Shown here one piece after another: positions 34,647-44,750 of a DNA stretch of 64,000 bases. Both the position numbers and the translations under genes were made by a program. Numbering within the stretch: position 1 is the stretch's first letter; every line of letters starts with the position of its first letter. The notes beneath the pieces are model-generated. The model made no database searches. It saw nothing but the letters and a program-made list of their open reading frames with translations, and was not told the origin of the DNA. The DNA is from Stappia stellulata. Its GTDB lineage: Bacteria; Pseudomonadota; Alphaproteobacteria; Rhizobiales; Stappiaceae. The DNA lies in assembly GCF_020176715.1 (NCBI RefSeq), contig NZ_JAIVMF010000005.1, forward strand, positions 124,001 to 188,000, written 5' to 3'.

Positions 34647-37457
34647 TTACCCCGCGTCTTCTGCCCAGTGACTCGGATGTGTCAGACCCTGCGGGAGTTT
34701 TGTGCGCTTATTCCCTAAAGCTGAGTTGACCTGCTTTTGCGTGAGATAGCTCGCGTCTCTTAGATCCGCGTGTCTCAAGTCTGCCCCGCTCAGGTTTGCG
34801 CCACTCAGGTCCGCCCTATTCAGATTTGCCCCACTCAGGTGCGCGTCTCTTAGATCCGCGTGTGTAAGGTCTGCCCTGATTAGGTTCGCCTCGCTCAGGT
34901 GCGCCCCGCTCAGGTTTGCACAGGTCAAGTCCGCCCCGATGAGGTTCGCTCCAATCAGGTCCGCTCGGCTCAGGTCCGCCTCGCTTAGGTCCGAACCGTT
35001 CAGGTTCGCCTCTATCAGGCTCGCCCCTCTCAGGTTTGCGCCGTTCAGGTTCGTCCCAATCAGTTCTGTCCCGATCAGTGTCGAACTGCTCAGGTTGATG
35101 CGTCTAAAGATTGCCCTCGCAACCTCATATCTTGTATAGATCAATCTGCTAACCAAGCCGATTGCACCATCGCGAGTTTTCATAGTGTCAATATCTACTG
35201 TCGGGCTCGTTCTCTTGCCGTCTTTCTCCCCGTGGAGCGGAATGACACACGCCGATGCAGAGGCCGCGGCGAGCAGAGCGCTTTCCGCGCAGCGTTGAAA
35301 CGTTTCGAGAGTTCGCCAAGTCAAACCGGGGAATACTTTTTGAACCGGAAATCCATGCTCGATGCTCCAATTCATCATCTCCGTCAGCGCCGTTTTCACC
35401 ATGAAAGCTTCTTTTGGCGCCAATATATGGCGAGCCTCATCGTATAGGAACTGGAGGATATAAGGGGTCAGTTCTGCCCCGGCGATGAGTTCCGCCCACG
35501 GCTCAACCAATTGCTCGGGTTCGTAATCCCCAGTCAGTTTTTCGGCAACCTTGCAAGCCTGAGACAAGAGGCCACGAGCGGCCAAATACTCTCCGAAGCT
35601 CTTGTGTATGAACTCAAAGCCGTCGTCTTTGCTCTTGCCCCCGGGACGCGTGTGGATATTGAGCGCGACTGACTTCAAGGATGCTGCGCCGATGTCTCTA
35701 TAGTGCTTTTCTTTCAGCAAGTGGAGTTTGCGAACGATGCGAAACTCATGTTCATCCCCGGTTCGACCGTTGCCGCGCCAGGCTGCCAGACCGAGCACCT
35801 CCATCAAATCGAAAAACTCATCGCGGGAAATATTATGAGCTGAAAAATGATCTTTGTTCTTGTTTCTATCATAGATCTTTTCAAGTATATCCTCATAAAC
35901 GAGGTTGCGATTGTCGGATGCTTCTCCCCAATTCTCCCTGCAATACTTTGATATGATCAATAGATGTAAGAGTAAGGGCTCCAGGTTGAGTTCCGACATG
36001 TCTTCATGGGTGACAGGTTCTGGAATAGCTTGCGGATTCAACCCCTTCGCTTGCGCCCACTGCTCCCAATAGGTCACACGCTGATCGATCTCCATTAGGT
36101 TGTCTGGGTTGAGAAGATCTTGGCCCTCCTCTGGAGGATCGCGGCTGAGCAAGCAAGTTTCACGCGTCATCGGCGCGATCGGTGCAACGTTCAGCATAGT
36201 AGGCAGTGGCAAGGCAGCGGCTTTCATCGCCTGTTCGCAAGCGATATTGCGGCCAAGAACAACGGCACGCACGGGCGGGCCATCGGCGTTCAGGGGAGAC
36301 AGCATCCGCATGAGCGAAAGCAAAAATTCGCGCGCGTATTTTTCTGCATCTCCGGCATCTGCGGTCAACTCGTCCAGTCCATCGAAGATCAGCAGCAAGG
36401 GGGTGGCATCTTCCTTTCGCCATTCCAGCGGGCTTTCCGGCAAACCGGGATTGCCCTTTAGTGCGACGAGCGAATTGAACCTGTGGAAGTACTCCGCAAT
36501 GTCGCGGTCTAATTGGCCGGTCAGGTGGACATGTTGTAACCTAATCAGTGCGACCCTGTGTTTGTTCGGATCTTGCATAACCTCATGCGCAAAGGCCCTA
36601 GCAAAGGAAGATTTGCCGCAGCCCGGTCCGCCCGCGATTACGCGGACGGGGTTCTTGGCTGCATCTTCGCCCAGCCATTCATGAAGGGTCTCATGCAGAT
36701 AAGAAACATGGGCCTTTCGTTTGATTACCTGCAGTTCTCGACGCTCCGTTACGATTTCCTCGTTCCAGAAACACCGTAGGCGCAAGTAGACGGAGGCGAG
36801 CGGAACGGTCTCGTCGGCATCCGGCGAGAAGACAGGTTCATCGGTGAATTGCGCCGAAATCCAGAAGTTGTGTCGCGCCCAGTCCGCCTCGCGACGGGCC
36901 GGTTCTCCTCCAACGCTATAAAGCGCGTCCTCAAGTGGCTTGAAATAGCTTGGATCTTCGCAAATCACCCGGTTCGATGCCGCCTGCAATGCCCGTTCGA
37001 AGCGTGTTTTCAAGGTCTCTAATTTAAGGTTGGCGGCCGTTGTCGATTGCAACAACAGCTCGGGAAGCGCTTTTCTCGCGGGTTCGAAGACGGCGGACGC
37101 AGCCGGTACGCGCAGTGTTGACTGGTCAAGCTGGGTGCCACCAAATTGCGTTGACGCATTGAGGAAGGCTTTCAGAGCTTCTTCTTTTTTCGTGGTCAGC
37201 GGGGCAATGCGGCGCGATTGCGCCAGGATATCGCTTGCTGCATAGGCCAGTGTCCGCGCCGCCCAGTTCCAGGCTCGATTCGGCGGCGTGTCGGTTTCCT
37301 TGCCCGCGAGCTCCTTTAGCGCATCATTCAGTTGCAGAACGATGTTGTGAATATTGGGACCAGTCGGTGACGCTCCTTCGACACCTGCGAGCATCCCGTG
37401 CACTACCGCGCGCCACCAGTTTCGGCGCAAAGCCGGCTTTTCAAAATCAATGGCCAT
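34647..37457 (-). CDS. NACHT-domain STAND NTPase with C-terminal pentapeptide repeats (candidate bNACHT anti-phage protein)
   Basis: A 936-residue signal-transducing NTPase. Residues 1-250 are an N-terminal region with no motif I recognise. The NACHT core has Walker A GGPGCGKS at about 276-283 and Walker B LLLIFDGLDEL at 354-364, followed by a helical stretch with EFIHKSFGEYLAARGLL near residue 650, typical of NACHT proteins. Residues about 788-903 are pentapeptide repeats of the A(D/N)LxG type, the presumed sensor or structural part. Bacterial NACHT proteins are known phage-defence STAND proteins, which is the likely role. The GC content is visibly lower than its neighbours, suggesting transfer. 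AAGGTG precedes the ATG at 37457. It is a single gene with no obvious partner. Confidence 0.82.
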   Translation of the reverse strand: MAIDFEKPALRRNWWRAVVHGMLAGVEGASPTGPNIHNIVLQLNDALKELAGKETDTPPNRAWNWAARTLAYAASDILAQSRRIAPLTTKKEEALKAFLNASTQFGGTQLDQSTLRVPAASAVFEPARKALPELLLQSTTAANLKLETLKTRFERALQAASNRVICEDPSYFKPLEDALYSVGGEPARREADWARHNFWISAQFTDEPVFSPDADETVPLASVYLRLRCFWNEEIVTERRELQVIKRKAHVSYLHETLHEWLGEDAAKNPVRVIAGGPGCGKSSFARAFAHEVMQDPNKHRVALIRLQHVHLTGQLDRDIAEYFHRFNSLVALKGNPGLPESPLEWRKEDATPLLLIFDGLDELTADAGDAEKYAREFLLSLMRMLSPLNADGPPVRAVVLGRNIACEQAMKAAALPLPTMLNVAPIAPMTRETCLLSRDPPEEGQDLLNPDNLMEIDQRVTYWEQWAQAKGLNPQAIPEPVTHEDMSELNLEPLLLHLLIISKYCRENWGEASDNRNLVYEDILEKIYDRNKNKDHFSAHNISRDEFFDLMEVLGLAAWRGNGRTGDEHEFRIVRKLHLLKEKHYRDIGAASLKSVALNIHTRPGGKSKDDGFEFIHKSFGEYLAARGLLSQACKVAEKLTGDYEPEQLVEPWAELIAGAELTPYILQFLYDEARHILAPKEAFMVKTALTEMMNWSIEHGFPVQKVFPGLTWRTLETFQRCAESALLAAASASACVIPLHGEKDGKRTSPTVDIDTMKTRDGAIGLVSRLIYTRYEVARAIFRRINLSSSTLIGTELIGTNLNGANLRGASLIEANLNGSDLSEADLSRADLIGANLIGADLTCANLSGAHLSEANLIRADLTHADLRDAHLSGANLNRADLSGANLSGADLRHADLRDASYLTQKQVNSALGNKRTKLPQGLTHPSHWAEDAG

Positions 37458-37562
37458 GCAATTCACCTTTTGAAAATCAGGCAAGTCGTGAATCTTGTCG
37501 CAGTCGCGTCCTTGTTGAAAGTCTAGCCCAAATACTGATTGTGGCGGCCACAAATTGCACCC

Positions 37563-37605
37563 AACAAAAAAGGCGCGGCCCCTTTCGGAAGCCGCGCCTT
37601 CTTTC
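37563..37605 (-). terminator. Intrinsic terminator of the large coiled-coil gene
   Basis: Arms AAGGCGCGGC (37570-37579) and GCCGCGCCTT (37591-37600) pair perfectly around an 11-base loop. On the minus strand the stem is followed by TTTTTTGTT. It lies 30 bases beyond the stop of the leftward gene at 37632 and between it and the NACHT gene, so the NACHT gene is transcribed independently. Confidence 0.88.
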
Positions 37606-37631
37606 GTTTCAGTGCGTCGTCGTGAGACGGA

Positions 37632-40600
37632 TCAGTCCAGACGGCCGCTGGCGTGGGCGAGCATCGTGTAGACCTTGCCGGTGTCCGACGTGAGATAGGT
37701 CTGGCTCATGATGTTGTCGCGGTCGTTGCGCGACACCTGGGCCAGAAGCTGCTCGAAGTCGGAGAGATAGCGGTCCACGGCGGCGCGGAACTCGCCGTCG
37801 CGGGCGTATTTCTGCCGGATCTCGTCGAAGGTCTGCTGACCCTGCAGCGTGTAGAGACGGCGGGTGAAGACATGCCGCTCGCCGCGCTTGTAGCGCTCCC
37901 ACAGGTCGATGAACGTCTCGTGGTCGATCGCCCGGGCGATGTCGATGGACAGCGAGTTGAGCGATTCCACCATCTGCAGCGGCGACCGGGCGGCCTCGTC
38001 GCCGTCAGCGCCATCCTCGTCCTGCGAGGCGCGGCGCAGCAGGTCGGAGACCCAGCCCTTGCCCTGGGGCGCGTTCGAGGCGCTTGCGCGCTTCTCCGGT
38101 GCCTGTGCGGGGGCCTGCGGCTCGAAGTCGCTCAGCGTCTTGCGGCGCAGCTCTCCGCGCAACTCGCCACGCTGCTGCGGGGCCTGTTGCTGGGGCGCGG
38201 GCTGCCGGGCGGCCGGCTGCGGGGCAGGGCGCGGTGCCGGCTCCGCCGGAGCGGCGGGCTGGCGTGCGACGGAGGCCAGTGTGGCTCCGGCCGCGACCGT
38301 GCGTTCCCCGGCACGCGAGGTGTCGAGCGCGTTCGACTGGCGGGCGACGATCTCCGACAGTTCGGAAAGCGCGCGCACCTGTTCGCTGACCACCTTGCGC
38401 AGGGCCGAGGTGGACTGCTCTGCCTCCTCGGGGAGGTCGAGAATGCCGCGCTTGAGTTCGGCGCGGGTCTTCTCCAGCTCGCGGTGGACGTCGCGGGCGA
38501 CGTCGCGCATGCGGGTGGTCGCCTCGGTGAAGCGTTCGGAGGCTTCCGACAGGGTGCTCGACATTTCCGCGACCACGTCGTCCTGCGCGGCGCGAACCGC
38601 CTCGCGGGCCTTCTGGCCTTCGAGACCGGCCGACATGCGCATGGATTCAAACTGCTCGGCGACGGCAGCCGTTGCGGCTTCCGCGGCCGAGGTGAGCTGA
38701 CGGGTCACGTCGCGGCTCTTGGTGTCGGCCTGCTCCAGCATCTCCTCAAGCTGCTTGGAGAAGCTGCGCATCAGGCTGTCGACGGCCTCGGTCTTGGCCA
38801 GCAGCGTGTCGGCGACATCCTCGATGGCGGTCTTGCGCTCGCCGACGCGGCTTTCCACGGAGCGGTCGACCTCTTCCAGATGCTTCGCGGCATCGGTGAG
38901 ATGGCGGCCATGCTCTTCCAGGCGACCGGCGAGGGTCGCGAGGTCGGAGAGAACCGTGTCGGAGACCTTGCGCAGCACGCCGGTCTGCTCGGTGAGCGTC
39001 TCGGTCGAGCTGGAGGTTTCCGACACCGCCCGGTCGATGGCGGTGCGGAACTCGCCGGCACTGCGCGACAGCGAGGTCTCGACCTTGCCGAGGTTGTCGT
39101 CCGCATTGGCGAGGACGTCGCTCAGCATGGCGTTCGACTGGTTCAGGCGATCCAGCAGGCCGGTGATGTCGCTTTCAAGCTGCGACTTGGTGCGGGTGAG
39201 GATTTCCGCCGCCGAGGCGCTGCGCTCGTCGAGCCTGGTGACCAGCTCGTCGCCGGCTTCCACCAGCGCGCGGGTGGCATCCAGACCCGTGCGGGCGAAG
39301 CTGTCGGTGACGTCCTTGCCCTTGACGGTGATCGCCTCGAGGATCGCGTCGTGGACCTCCGAGACACGGCCCGTAAGGTCGTTGGCGCGCTGCTCGATGG
39401 CCGTGACAAGCGCGTTGCCGTCGGTGCTGACCAGACCCGCAAGGGTGCCGGTGCGCTCCTCGAGCGCCGCGTTGAGCGCTTCGGCGCGGGCGACGAGGTC
39501 TTCCGCGACCGCATTGCCGCGCTCCGACAGGAGGTCGGCCGCCGCGCGGACCGCATTGGCGACCTGCGAACGCACGCCGTCGGCTTCGCCGGCGACGGTG
39601 TTGCGGATCTCCTCGATGGTGCGGGCAAGCACCATGCGGGCCTGCTCGCTTTCGGCGTTGAGCGTGCCGGAAACTTCCTGGACCGTACGGGTGATCTCCT
39701 CGCGGGCCTTTTCGCTCTCGCTGCCGAGGGTTCCGTTCATTTCCGTCAGCGTGCCGACGAACATCGCACGGGCCTTCTCGCTTTCCGCGGCAAGGCTGTG
39801 CGCAGCTTCGCTGATGGCGGAGAACAGCAGGTCGCGAATCTTCTCGCTTTCGCCCGACATGGCGCCGGAAGCATTGTTGAGAGCCTGGACGATGGCATCG
39901 GCCGCCTTCTCGCTCTCGCTCTGCATGGCGCCGCGCGCCTCGCCGACCGAGCCGAGCACGATCTGGCGCAGGCGTGCGCCTTCGCCCTCGAGCTTGCGGG
40001 TTGCCTCGTCAAGGGTGACCTCGACGGTTTCCTTGAGCTTGCCGCTCTCGCCGGTGAGGACGCCGGTGAGGCGTTCCACCGTGCCGCCGGCTTCCGTCAG
40101 GACTTCCGACAGGGTGAGGCGGGCGCGCTCGCTCTCGCTTGTCAGCGTGCCGGAGATGGCTGCCAGACGATCGGCGAGGATGCGTTCCAGTTCGGCCGAG
40201 CGGCTGTCGAGGGTTTCGGCAACCTCGAACACCTTGGAGCCCAGCGACACGTTGATCTCCGCGATGCGGTCGGACAGCGTGTCGGTCAGGTCCTGGCTCT
40301 GGCGCGACAGCACCTGGCCGGCGTCGGTCAGACGCTGGTCGAGCGAGTTCGACATCTCGGTCTGGCCGTCGACGAAGGCGGCGGCGATCTCGCGGGTGCG
40401 GGCGATCAGGGTCTCGCTGATCTGGCGGGCACGGGCGTCAAGCGCCTGGTCGATGCGGTCGGTACCGGTCGACATGGTCTCGGCCAGATGCTCGGCCTTC
40501 TCCGACATGGAGACGGCGGCCAGCTCGACCTTTTCACCGATCGAGGCCTCGAAGCTGACGAGGTGACGTTCGATGGTCTCGCCGATGGCGGCGGAACGGT

Positions 40601-43106
40601 TCGACAGGTTGGTGCCGATTTCCTCGGCGCGGGCGCTAAGCGAGGCACCGACCTCGTCGACCTTGTTCGACAACTGAACCGTGATCGCCTCGGAGCGGTT
40701 CTCCAGGACGTCGGAGAGCGCGACGGTGCGTTCAGACAGCGTCTTTTCGAACTGTTCTGTGCGGTTTTCCAGCGTCACGGCGAGCTTGCCGATGCCGCCA
40801 TCCAGCGTCTTGTCGAAGCCTTCGATGCGCTGGTCCAGCGTTTCCGCCAGTGTGGAGGAGCGCAGGTCGAGCGTGGATTGCAGCGACTCGATGCGCCCGT
40901 CCAGGGTCTCGCCGAGTTCGCGCGAGCGGCTGTCGACGGAGGCGATGAGCGCGTCGCCGCGTTCGCCGATCAGATATTCCATCTTCTCCAGATGGCCGCC
41001 GAGGCTGAGCGTCAGCGTGTCGCCGCGCTCGGCCAGCGTTGCATCGAGGCGGTCGCCGATGGCGTTGAGGTCGCCGACCACCCGTTCGCCGCGCGAGCCG
41101 ATGAGATGGGCAAGCTCGGTGCCGGTCTCCGACAGGGTGCGGGCGAAATCGGACGTATGGGTCGACAGCGACGTGGTGAGCGCGGCGGAGGCATCTTCCA
41201 GCGTGACGCGGAAGGCCGTCGTCTGGCTGTCGATGATCGTCGCGATTTCCTTGTTGCGCTGCTCGAGGCGCTGGTCGAGCGCCTCGCCGTTGACCGAGAT
41301 GGCCTCGTGGATCTTGTCGCCAACGGAGCCGAGACGGTCGGCAAGCTCGGTGCCGCGCACGGTGATCGTTTCCGACAAGCTGCCGGCGGTCTCGTCCAGC
41401 TTGGAGGCGATCTCGCCGCCGCGCAGCGACAGGTCGACGACGATGCTTTCGCCGGTGCCGCGCAGGATTTCTGCCACTTCCTCGGTGCGCGAGGACAGCG
41501 TCTCGACGATTTCCGCGCCCTTGACGGAGATCGTGTCGGTCACTTCCTGGCCGCGCAGCGAAATGCTCTCCACGACCCGGTCGCCGGTTTCGGCAAGCGA
41601 GGTGTCGAGGCCGGTGACCCGGGTGTCGAGGGTCGACAGCAGGTCCTCGGTGCGGGTGGTGATCGTGTCGATCAGCTTGCCGCTGGTGAGCGACAGGCTG
41701 GCGGTGATCTCCTCGCCGCGGCTGGTGATGGTCTCGCCGACGCTCTGGCCGGTCGAGGTCAGCGCCTCGGTGATTTCCGAGCCGCGCAGCGACAGCGTGT
41801 CGACGATGGAGGTGCCGGTCGATGCCAGCGTCTCGTTGATCTGGTCTCCGCGCTCGGTGAGCGTGGTGAACAGCGAGGTCGAGGTCTCTTCCAGCCGGTC
41901 GTTGATCTCCGCGCCGCGCGTGGTGAGCGTGTCGACAAAAGCGTTCGCCGTTGTGGAGAAGCGGTCGTTGATTTCCGCGCCGCGGCTTTGCAGCGTCTCG
42001 GCGAACTCCGAGCCGGTGCGCGACATGTTCTCGACGAGATCCTGGCCGGTGCCGGTCAGGCGCTCGACGTAGCTTTCGCCATGGGAGGCGAGGCTGTCGA
42101 TCAGCTGGCCGCCGGCGGTGTTGAACGTGTCGGTGATCTCGCGCACGCGTCCGTCGACGGTGGCGGTCAGCTCGCCGACGCGGGCGTCGATGGCGCCCGT
42201 CAGTCGCTCCGTGGCGCTGTCGGCGATGGAGCTGATCTTGTCGGAGGTGGCATCCAGCTGCGCCGCGAGGCTCTCGTGCGCGCCGGTGATGGAATCGCGG
42301 ACGCGATCGGCGTTGGAGACCACGGCTTCGCGCTGGGTCACCAGTTCGTCGATCAGCGAGCGGATCTTGAGCTCGTTGTCATTGTAGGAGCGCTCGAGCG
42401 AGGACACCTCGTTGTGGACGAGGACCTCCAGCTCGCTGGCGCGGGCGATCGCCCGTTCGATGCCGTCGCCCATGGCGGCGACCTCGCGGCGGATCGCCTG
42501 GCCGACGCTGAGAATGGATTCCTTGGCCACATCCTCCGGCTCGGCAAGGCGCAGCGCGACTTCGGTCATGCCGCGCGCGACAATGCGCATTTCCTGCGCG
42601 CGGAAGATCATCAGCGCCATTGCCCAGAAGAAGAGCACCGGCACGACGACCGCGACCGCGATCAGGATCAGCGAAGGGGAGGCCATGATGTCATTGGCGG
42701 AACTGACCGCCGCGACTTCGGCGGAAAAGGCGGAGGACGCGAGCCACCAGCCGCCGGCGATCCACAAAATGCTGAGCGCGAGGGAAAACCAGAAAGGCGC
42801 CGAGGTCGGGCGGCGCTGCAAGGCGTAGATCAGGTTGCCGATGGAGCGGCGGTCGTCGTTGGCGGCCGAGGTCGGTCGTCCGCCGCCGCGTCCGCGGCGG
42901 TTGCCGGAGCGGTTGGAGTCCGGGCGTGCGGGCGTCGCCGCGCTGTCCGAAGCGCTGGTCTCCGCACTGCGCGCGCTGGCCTCGCTGCCCGCCGAGGCGG
43001 TGGCGGCCTGCTGTTGGTCGTCGTCGCCGAAATCGATCTTCAGCGCCTCCTCAACCGCCGAAAGGGCAGCTTCGGCGGGATCTTTCGCCTTCGGGGGATT
43101 TGCCAT
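37632..43106 (-). CDS. Giant membrane-anchored coiled-coil protein, growth-pole-ring (GPR/RgsE) type
   Basis: An 1824-residue protein. Residues 1-100 are Ala/Asp-rich then basic (RSGNRRGRGGGRP); two membrane helices follow at about 105-125 and 146-168. From about 200 to 1560 it is continuous amphipathic helix with a repeating pattern of about 38 residues (ITSRGEEI.. / ..LSLRGSEITEAL), as in apolipoprotein A-like repeats. A Pro/Gln/Ala-rich linker leads to a conserved C-terminal globular domain of about 130 residues. This is the layout of Agrobacterium GROWTH POLE RING protein and Sinorhizobium RgsE, needed for polar growth in Hyphomicrobiales. Often annotated kinesin-like without being a motor. 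The gene is leftward with its own terminator. Confidence 0.78.
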   Translation of the reverse strand: MANPPKAKDPAEAALSAVEEALKIDFGDDDQQQAATASAGSEASARSAETSASDSAATPARPDSNRSGNRRGRGGGRPTSAANDDRRSIGNLIYALQRRPTSAPFWFSLALSILWIAGGWWLASSAFSAEVAAVSSANDIMASPSLILIAVAVVVPVLFFWAMALMIFRAQEMRIVARGMTEVALRLAEPEDVAKESILSVGQAIRREVAAMGDGIERAIARASELEVLVHNEVSSLERSYNDNELKIRSLIDELVTQREAVVSNADRVRDSITGAHESLAAQLDATSDKISSIADSATERLTGAIDARVGELTATVDGRVREITDTFNTAGGQLIDSLASHGESYVERLTGTGQDLVENMSRTGSEFAETLQSRGAEINDRFSTTANAFVDTLTTRGAEINDRLEETSTSLFTTLTERGDQINETLASTGTSIVDTLSLRGSEITEALTSTGQSVGETITSRGEEITASLSLTSGKLIDTITTRTEDLLSTLDTRVTGLDTSLAETGDRVVESISLRGQEVTDTISVKGAEIVETLSSRTEEVAEILRGTGESIVVDLSLRGGEIASKLDETAGSLSETITVRGTELADRLGSVGDKIHEAISVNGEALDQRLEQRNKEIATIIDSQTTAFRVTLEDASAALTTSLSTHTSDFARTLSETGTELAHLIGSRGERVVGDLNAIGDRLDATLAERGDTLTLSLGGHLEKMEYLIGERGDALIASVDSRSRELGETLDGRIESLQSTLDLRSSTLAETLDQRIEGFDKTLDGGIGKLAVTLENRTEQFEKTLSERTVALSDVLENRSEAITVQLSNKVDEVGASLSARAEEIGTNLSNRSAAIGETIERHLVSFEASIGEKVELAAVSMSEKAEHLAETMSTGTDRIDQALDARARQISETLIARTREIAAAFVDGQTEMSNSLDQRLTDAGQVLSRQSQDLTDTLSDRIAEINVSLGSKVFEVAETLDSRSAELERILADRLAAISGTLTSESERARLTLSEVLTEAGGTVERLTGVLTGESGKLKETVEVTLDEATRKLEGEGARLRQIVLGSVGEARGAMQSESEKAADAIVQALNNASGAMSGESEKIRDLLFSAISEAAHSLAAESEKARAMFVGTLTEMNGTLGSESEKAREEITRTVQEVSGTLNAESEQARMVLARTIEEIRNTVAGEADGVRSQVANAVRAAADLLSERGNAVAEDLVARAEALNAALEERTGTLAGLVSTDGNALVTAIEQRANDLTGRVSEVHDAILEAITVKGKDVTDSFARTGLDATRALVEAGDELVTRLDERSASAAEILTRTKSQLESDITGLLDRLNQSNAMLSDVLANADDNLGKVETSLSRSAGEFRTAIDRAVSETSSSTETLTEQTGVLRKVSDTVLSDLATLAGRLEEHGRHLTDAAKHLEEVDRSVESRVGERKTAIEDVADTLLAKTEAVDSLMRSFSKQLEEMLEQADTKSRDVTRQLTSAAEAATAAVAEQFESMRMSAGLEGQKAREAVRAAQDDVVAEMSSTLSEASERFTEATTRMRDVARDVHRELEKTRAELKRGILDLPEEAEQSTSALRKVVSEQVRALSELSEIVARQSNALDTSRAGERTVAAGATLASVARQPAAPAEPAPRPAPQPAARQPAPQQQAPQQRGELRGELRRKTLSDFEPQAPAQAPEKRASASNAPQGKGWVSDLLRRASQDEDGADGDEAARSPLQMVESLNSLSIDIARAIDHETFIDLWERYKRGERHVFTRRLYTLQGQQTFDEIRQKYARDGEFRAAVDRYLSDFEQLLAQVSRNDRDNIMSQTYLTSDTGKVYTMLAHASGRLD

Positions 43107-43363
43107 CTTGAACTCGCCTCGCGTCCGTACTCGTTACACATCGGGTGACACGGCGCTTCTGGCGCCGCGAGACCTTGCACGGCACACCGGTTCCGGCATT
43201 CCTGCCGAAATCGAAAATCGTCGGGCTTGACCTTGGAAGCGTTGAAGGTCGGCCTCTGACCTTTAAACGCAACTCGCCCGAACTTGCCGCACCACCACAG
43301 CTAATGACACAATCCGCGTCCTGGAACAAGAATTTGCAGAGTCATGACAAGGAGATGGGTGGC
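43107..43363. other. 257-bp intergenic region between divergent genes
   Basis: No gene or strong palindrome was recognised. It must contain the promoters of the leftward coiled-coil gene and of the small basic protein; I cannot locate them with confidence. Confidence 0.3.
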
Positions 43364-43663
43364 ATGGCGCAGGTCAGGAAAGGGGGAGCCCGGACGTCTT
43401 CACGCCGGGGAAGCGTCGTCGCGCCGGCGTCGCGAAAGCCGACCCGCGCGCAAGCGGCCTGGCTCGCGCGCGGCCTGTCGCAGGCGGGTGGAAAATTGCC
43501 GCTCTTCGACCGCGACGGCCGCCGCGTCTCCGAGAAAACGATCCGCGCCTGCATGGCCGCAGGGTGGGCAGAGCCTTGGTTTTCCAACCCAATCAAGCCC
43601 GACTGGCTGGTGTGTCGGCTGACGGATGCCGGACGCGCGGTCGCTTCGAACCACGCCTCCTGA
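43364..43663 (+). CDS. Small basic protein, unknown function
   Basis: A 99-residue protein, very basic in its first half (RKGGARTSSRRGSVV, SRKPTRAQAAW). The second half has a winged-helix-like pattern (VSEKTIRACMAAGWAEPWF, then LVCRLTDAGRAV), which suggests nucleic-acid binding, but I cannot name the family. ATG at 43364 is preceded by AAGGAG at a good distance; ATG at 43355 is also in frame but overlaps that site. It is divergent from the giant coiled-coil gene with 257 bases between. Confidence 0.6.
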   Translation: MAQVRKGGARTSSRRGSVVAPASRKPTRAQAAWLARGLSQAGGKLPLFDRDGRRVSEKTIRACMAAGWAEPWFSNPIKPDWLVCRLTDAGRAVASNHAS

Positions 43664-43918
43664 CGGCGACGGCCGCCGGGCGCGCGCCGGCTCGCCGTCC
43701 AGTCGGGGCACAATCCGGGCGGGACGGGCCGCGTCCTGCGCGCGGGATTACGACAATTCGTGAATTCGCGTTAACCAAAGATTCACTTTGTTGACCGGCT
43801 CCGGGCGCCGCGGGCGCGATTTAACCCGATTTTCGTCATTTTTGCCGATGCTTGAACTTGACACGGCGCTCCGGATCCTTCGGGCGCGGATGATGGGACA
43901 GCAGGAAAGGCAGCGGTG

Positions 43919-44281
43919 ATGATGCAGGCACTGGCGCAGGCCGAGGCGAGCGCGGCGACACACGCGGATCCCGTCGATCTGGTTCATCTCAGCCGGCATA
44001 CGCTCGGAAATCGCGAGCTTGAACGCGAAGTGTTGCGGCTGTTCGCCCGTCAGGCGGAGATCGCCATGCGGCGGATCGAAACCGCGACCGACAGGGCGGT
44101 GCTGCGCGAAAACGTCCACACCGTCAACGGATCGGCGAAGGGCGTCGGCGCTTGGAAGGTGGCGGACGCGGCGGATGCGGCGGAGCGGGCGCTGCTTGAC
44201 GGCGAGATGCCGGATCTGGAGCCCTTGCGCGCTGCGGTCGAGGAAGCCGGCTTTTACATCGACGGATTGCTTGAAAGCTGA
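43919..44281 (+). CDS. Histidine phosphotransfer (Hpt) domain protein
   Basis: A 120-residue single-domain phosphotransfer protein. The phosphorylatable histidine is H67 in ENVHTVNGSAKGVGAWK, matching the Hpt motif HxxxG(S/A)xxx(L/V)G, set in an all-helical bundle. It would relay phosphate between a hybrid kinase and a response regulator; neither is adjacent. GTG 43916, ATG 43919 and ATG 43922 are all possible after AGGAAAGG. The 255-base leader includes TTAACCAAAGATTCA at 43771, an imperfect CtrA-like TTAA-N7-TTAA match next to a GANTC methylation site, which could hint at cell-cycle control; this is weak. Confidence 0.8.
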   Translation: MMQALAQAEASAATHADPVDLVHLSRHTLGNRELEREVLRLFARQAEIAMRRIETATDRAVLRENVHTVNGSAKGVGAWKVADAADAAERALLDGEMPDLEPLRAAVEEAGFYIDGLLES

Positions 44282-44326
44282 ACTTTGCGGCGGTCGGCCG
44301 GGTGGTTGGCCACGCGCAGCGCTTGA

Positions 44327-44716
<390 letters not shown>

Positions 44717-44750
44717 CTTCCCTTTGATTGCGACGTGTTGCGCCGGGCGA

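Noticed and set aside
34435-34671. A small rightward open frame beside the NACHT gene
   Set aside because: No ribosome-binding site, no recognisable domain, and it overlaps the 3' end of the NACHT gene.
34740-35090. DNA tandem repeats of about 15 and 30 bases that look like a minisatellite
   Set aside because: They are explained by the pentapeptide repeats of the NACHT protein.
37653-43148. An 1831-codon open frame on the plus strand opposite the giant coiled-coil gene
   Set aside because: It mirrors the codon bias of the real gene; it encodes a Gly/Arg/Asp-rich product without domains, while the minus strand has membrane helices, heptads, a conserved end and a terminator.
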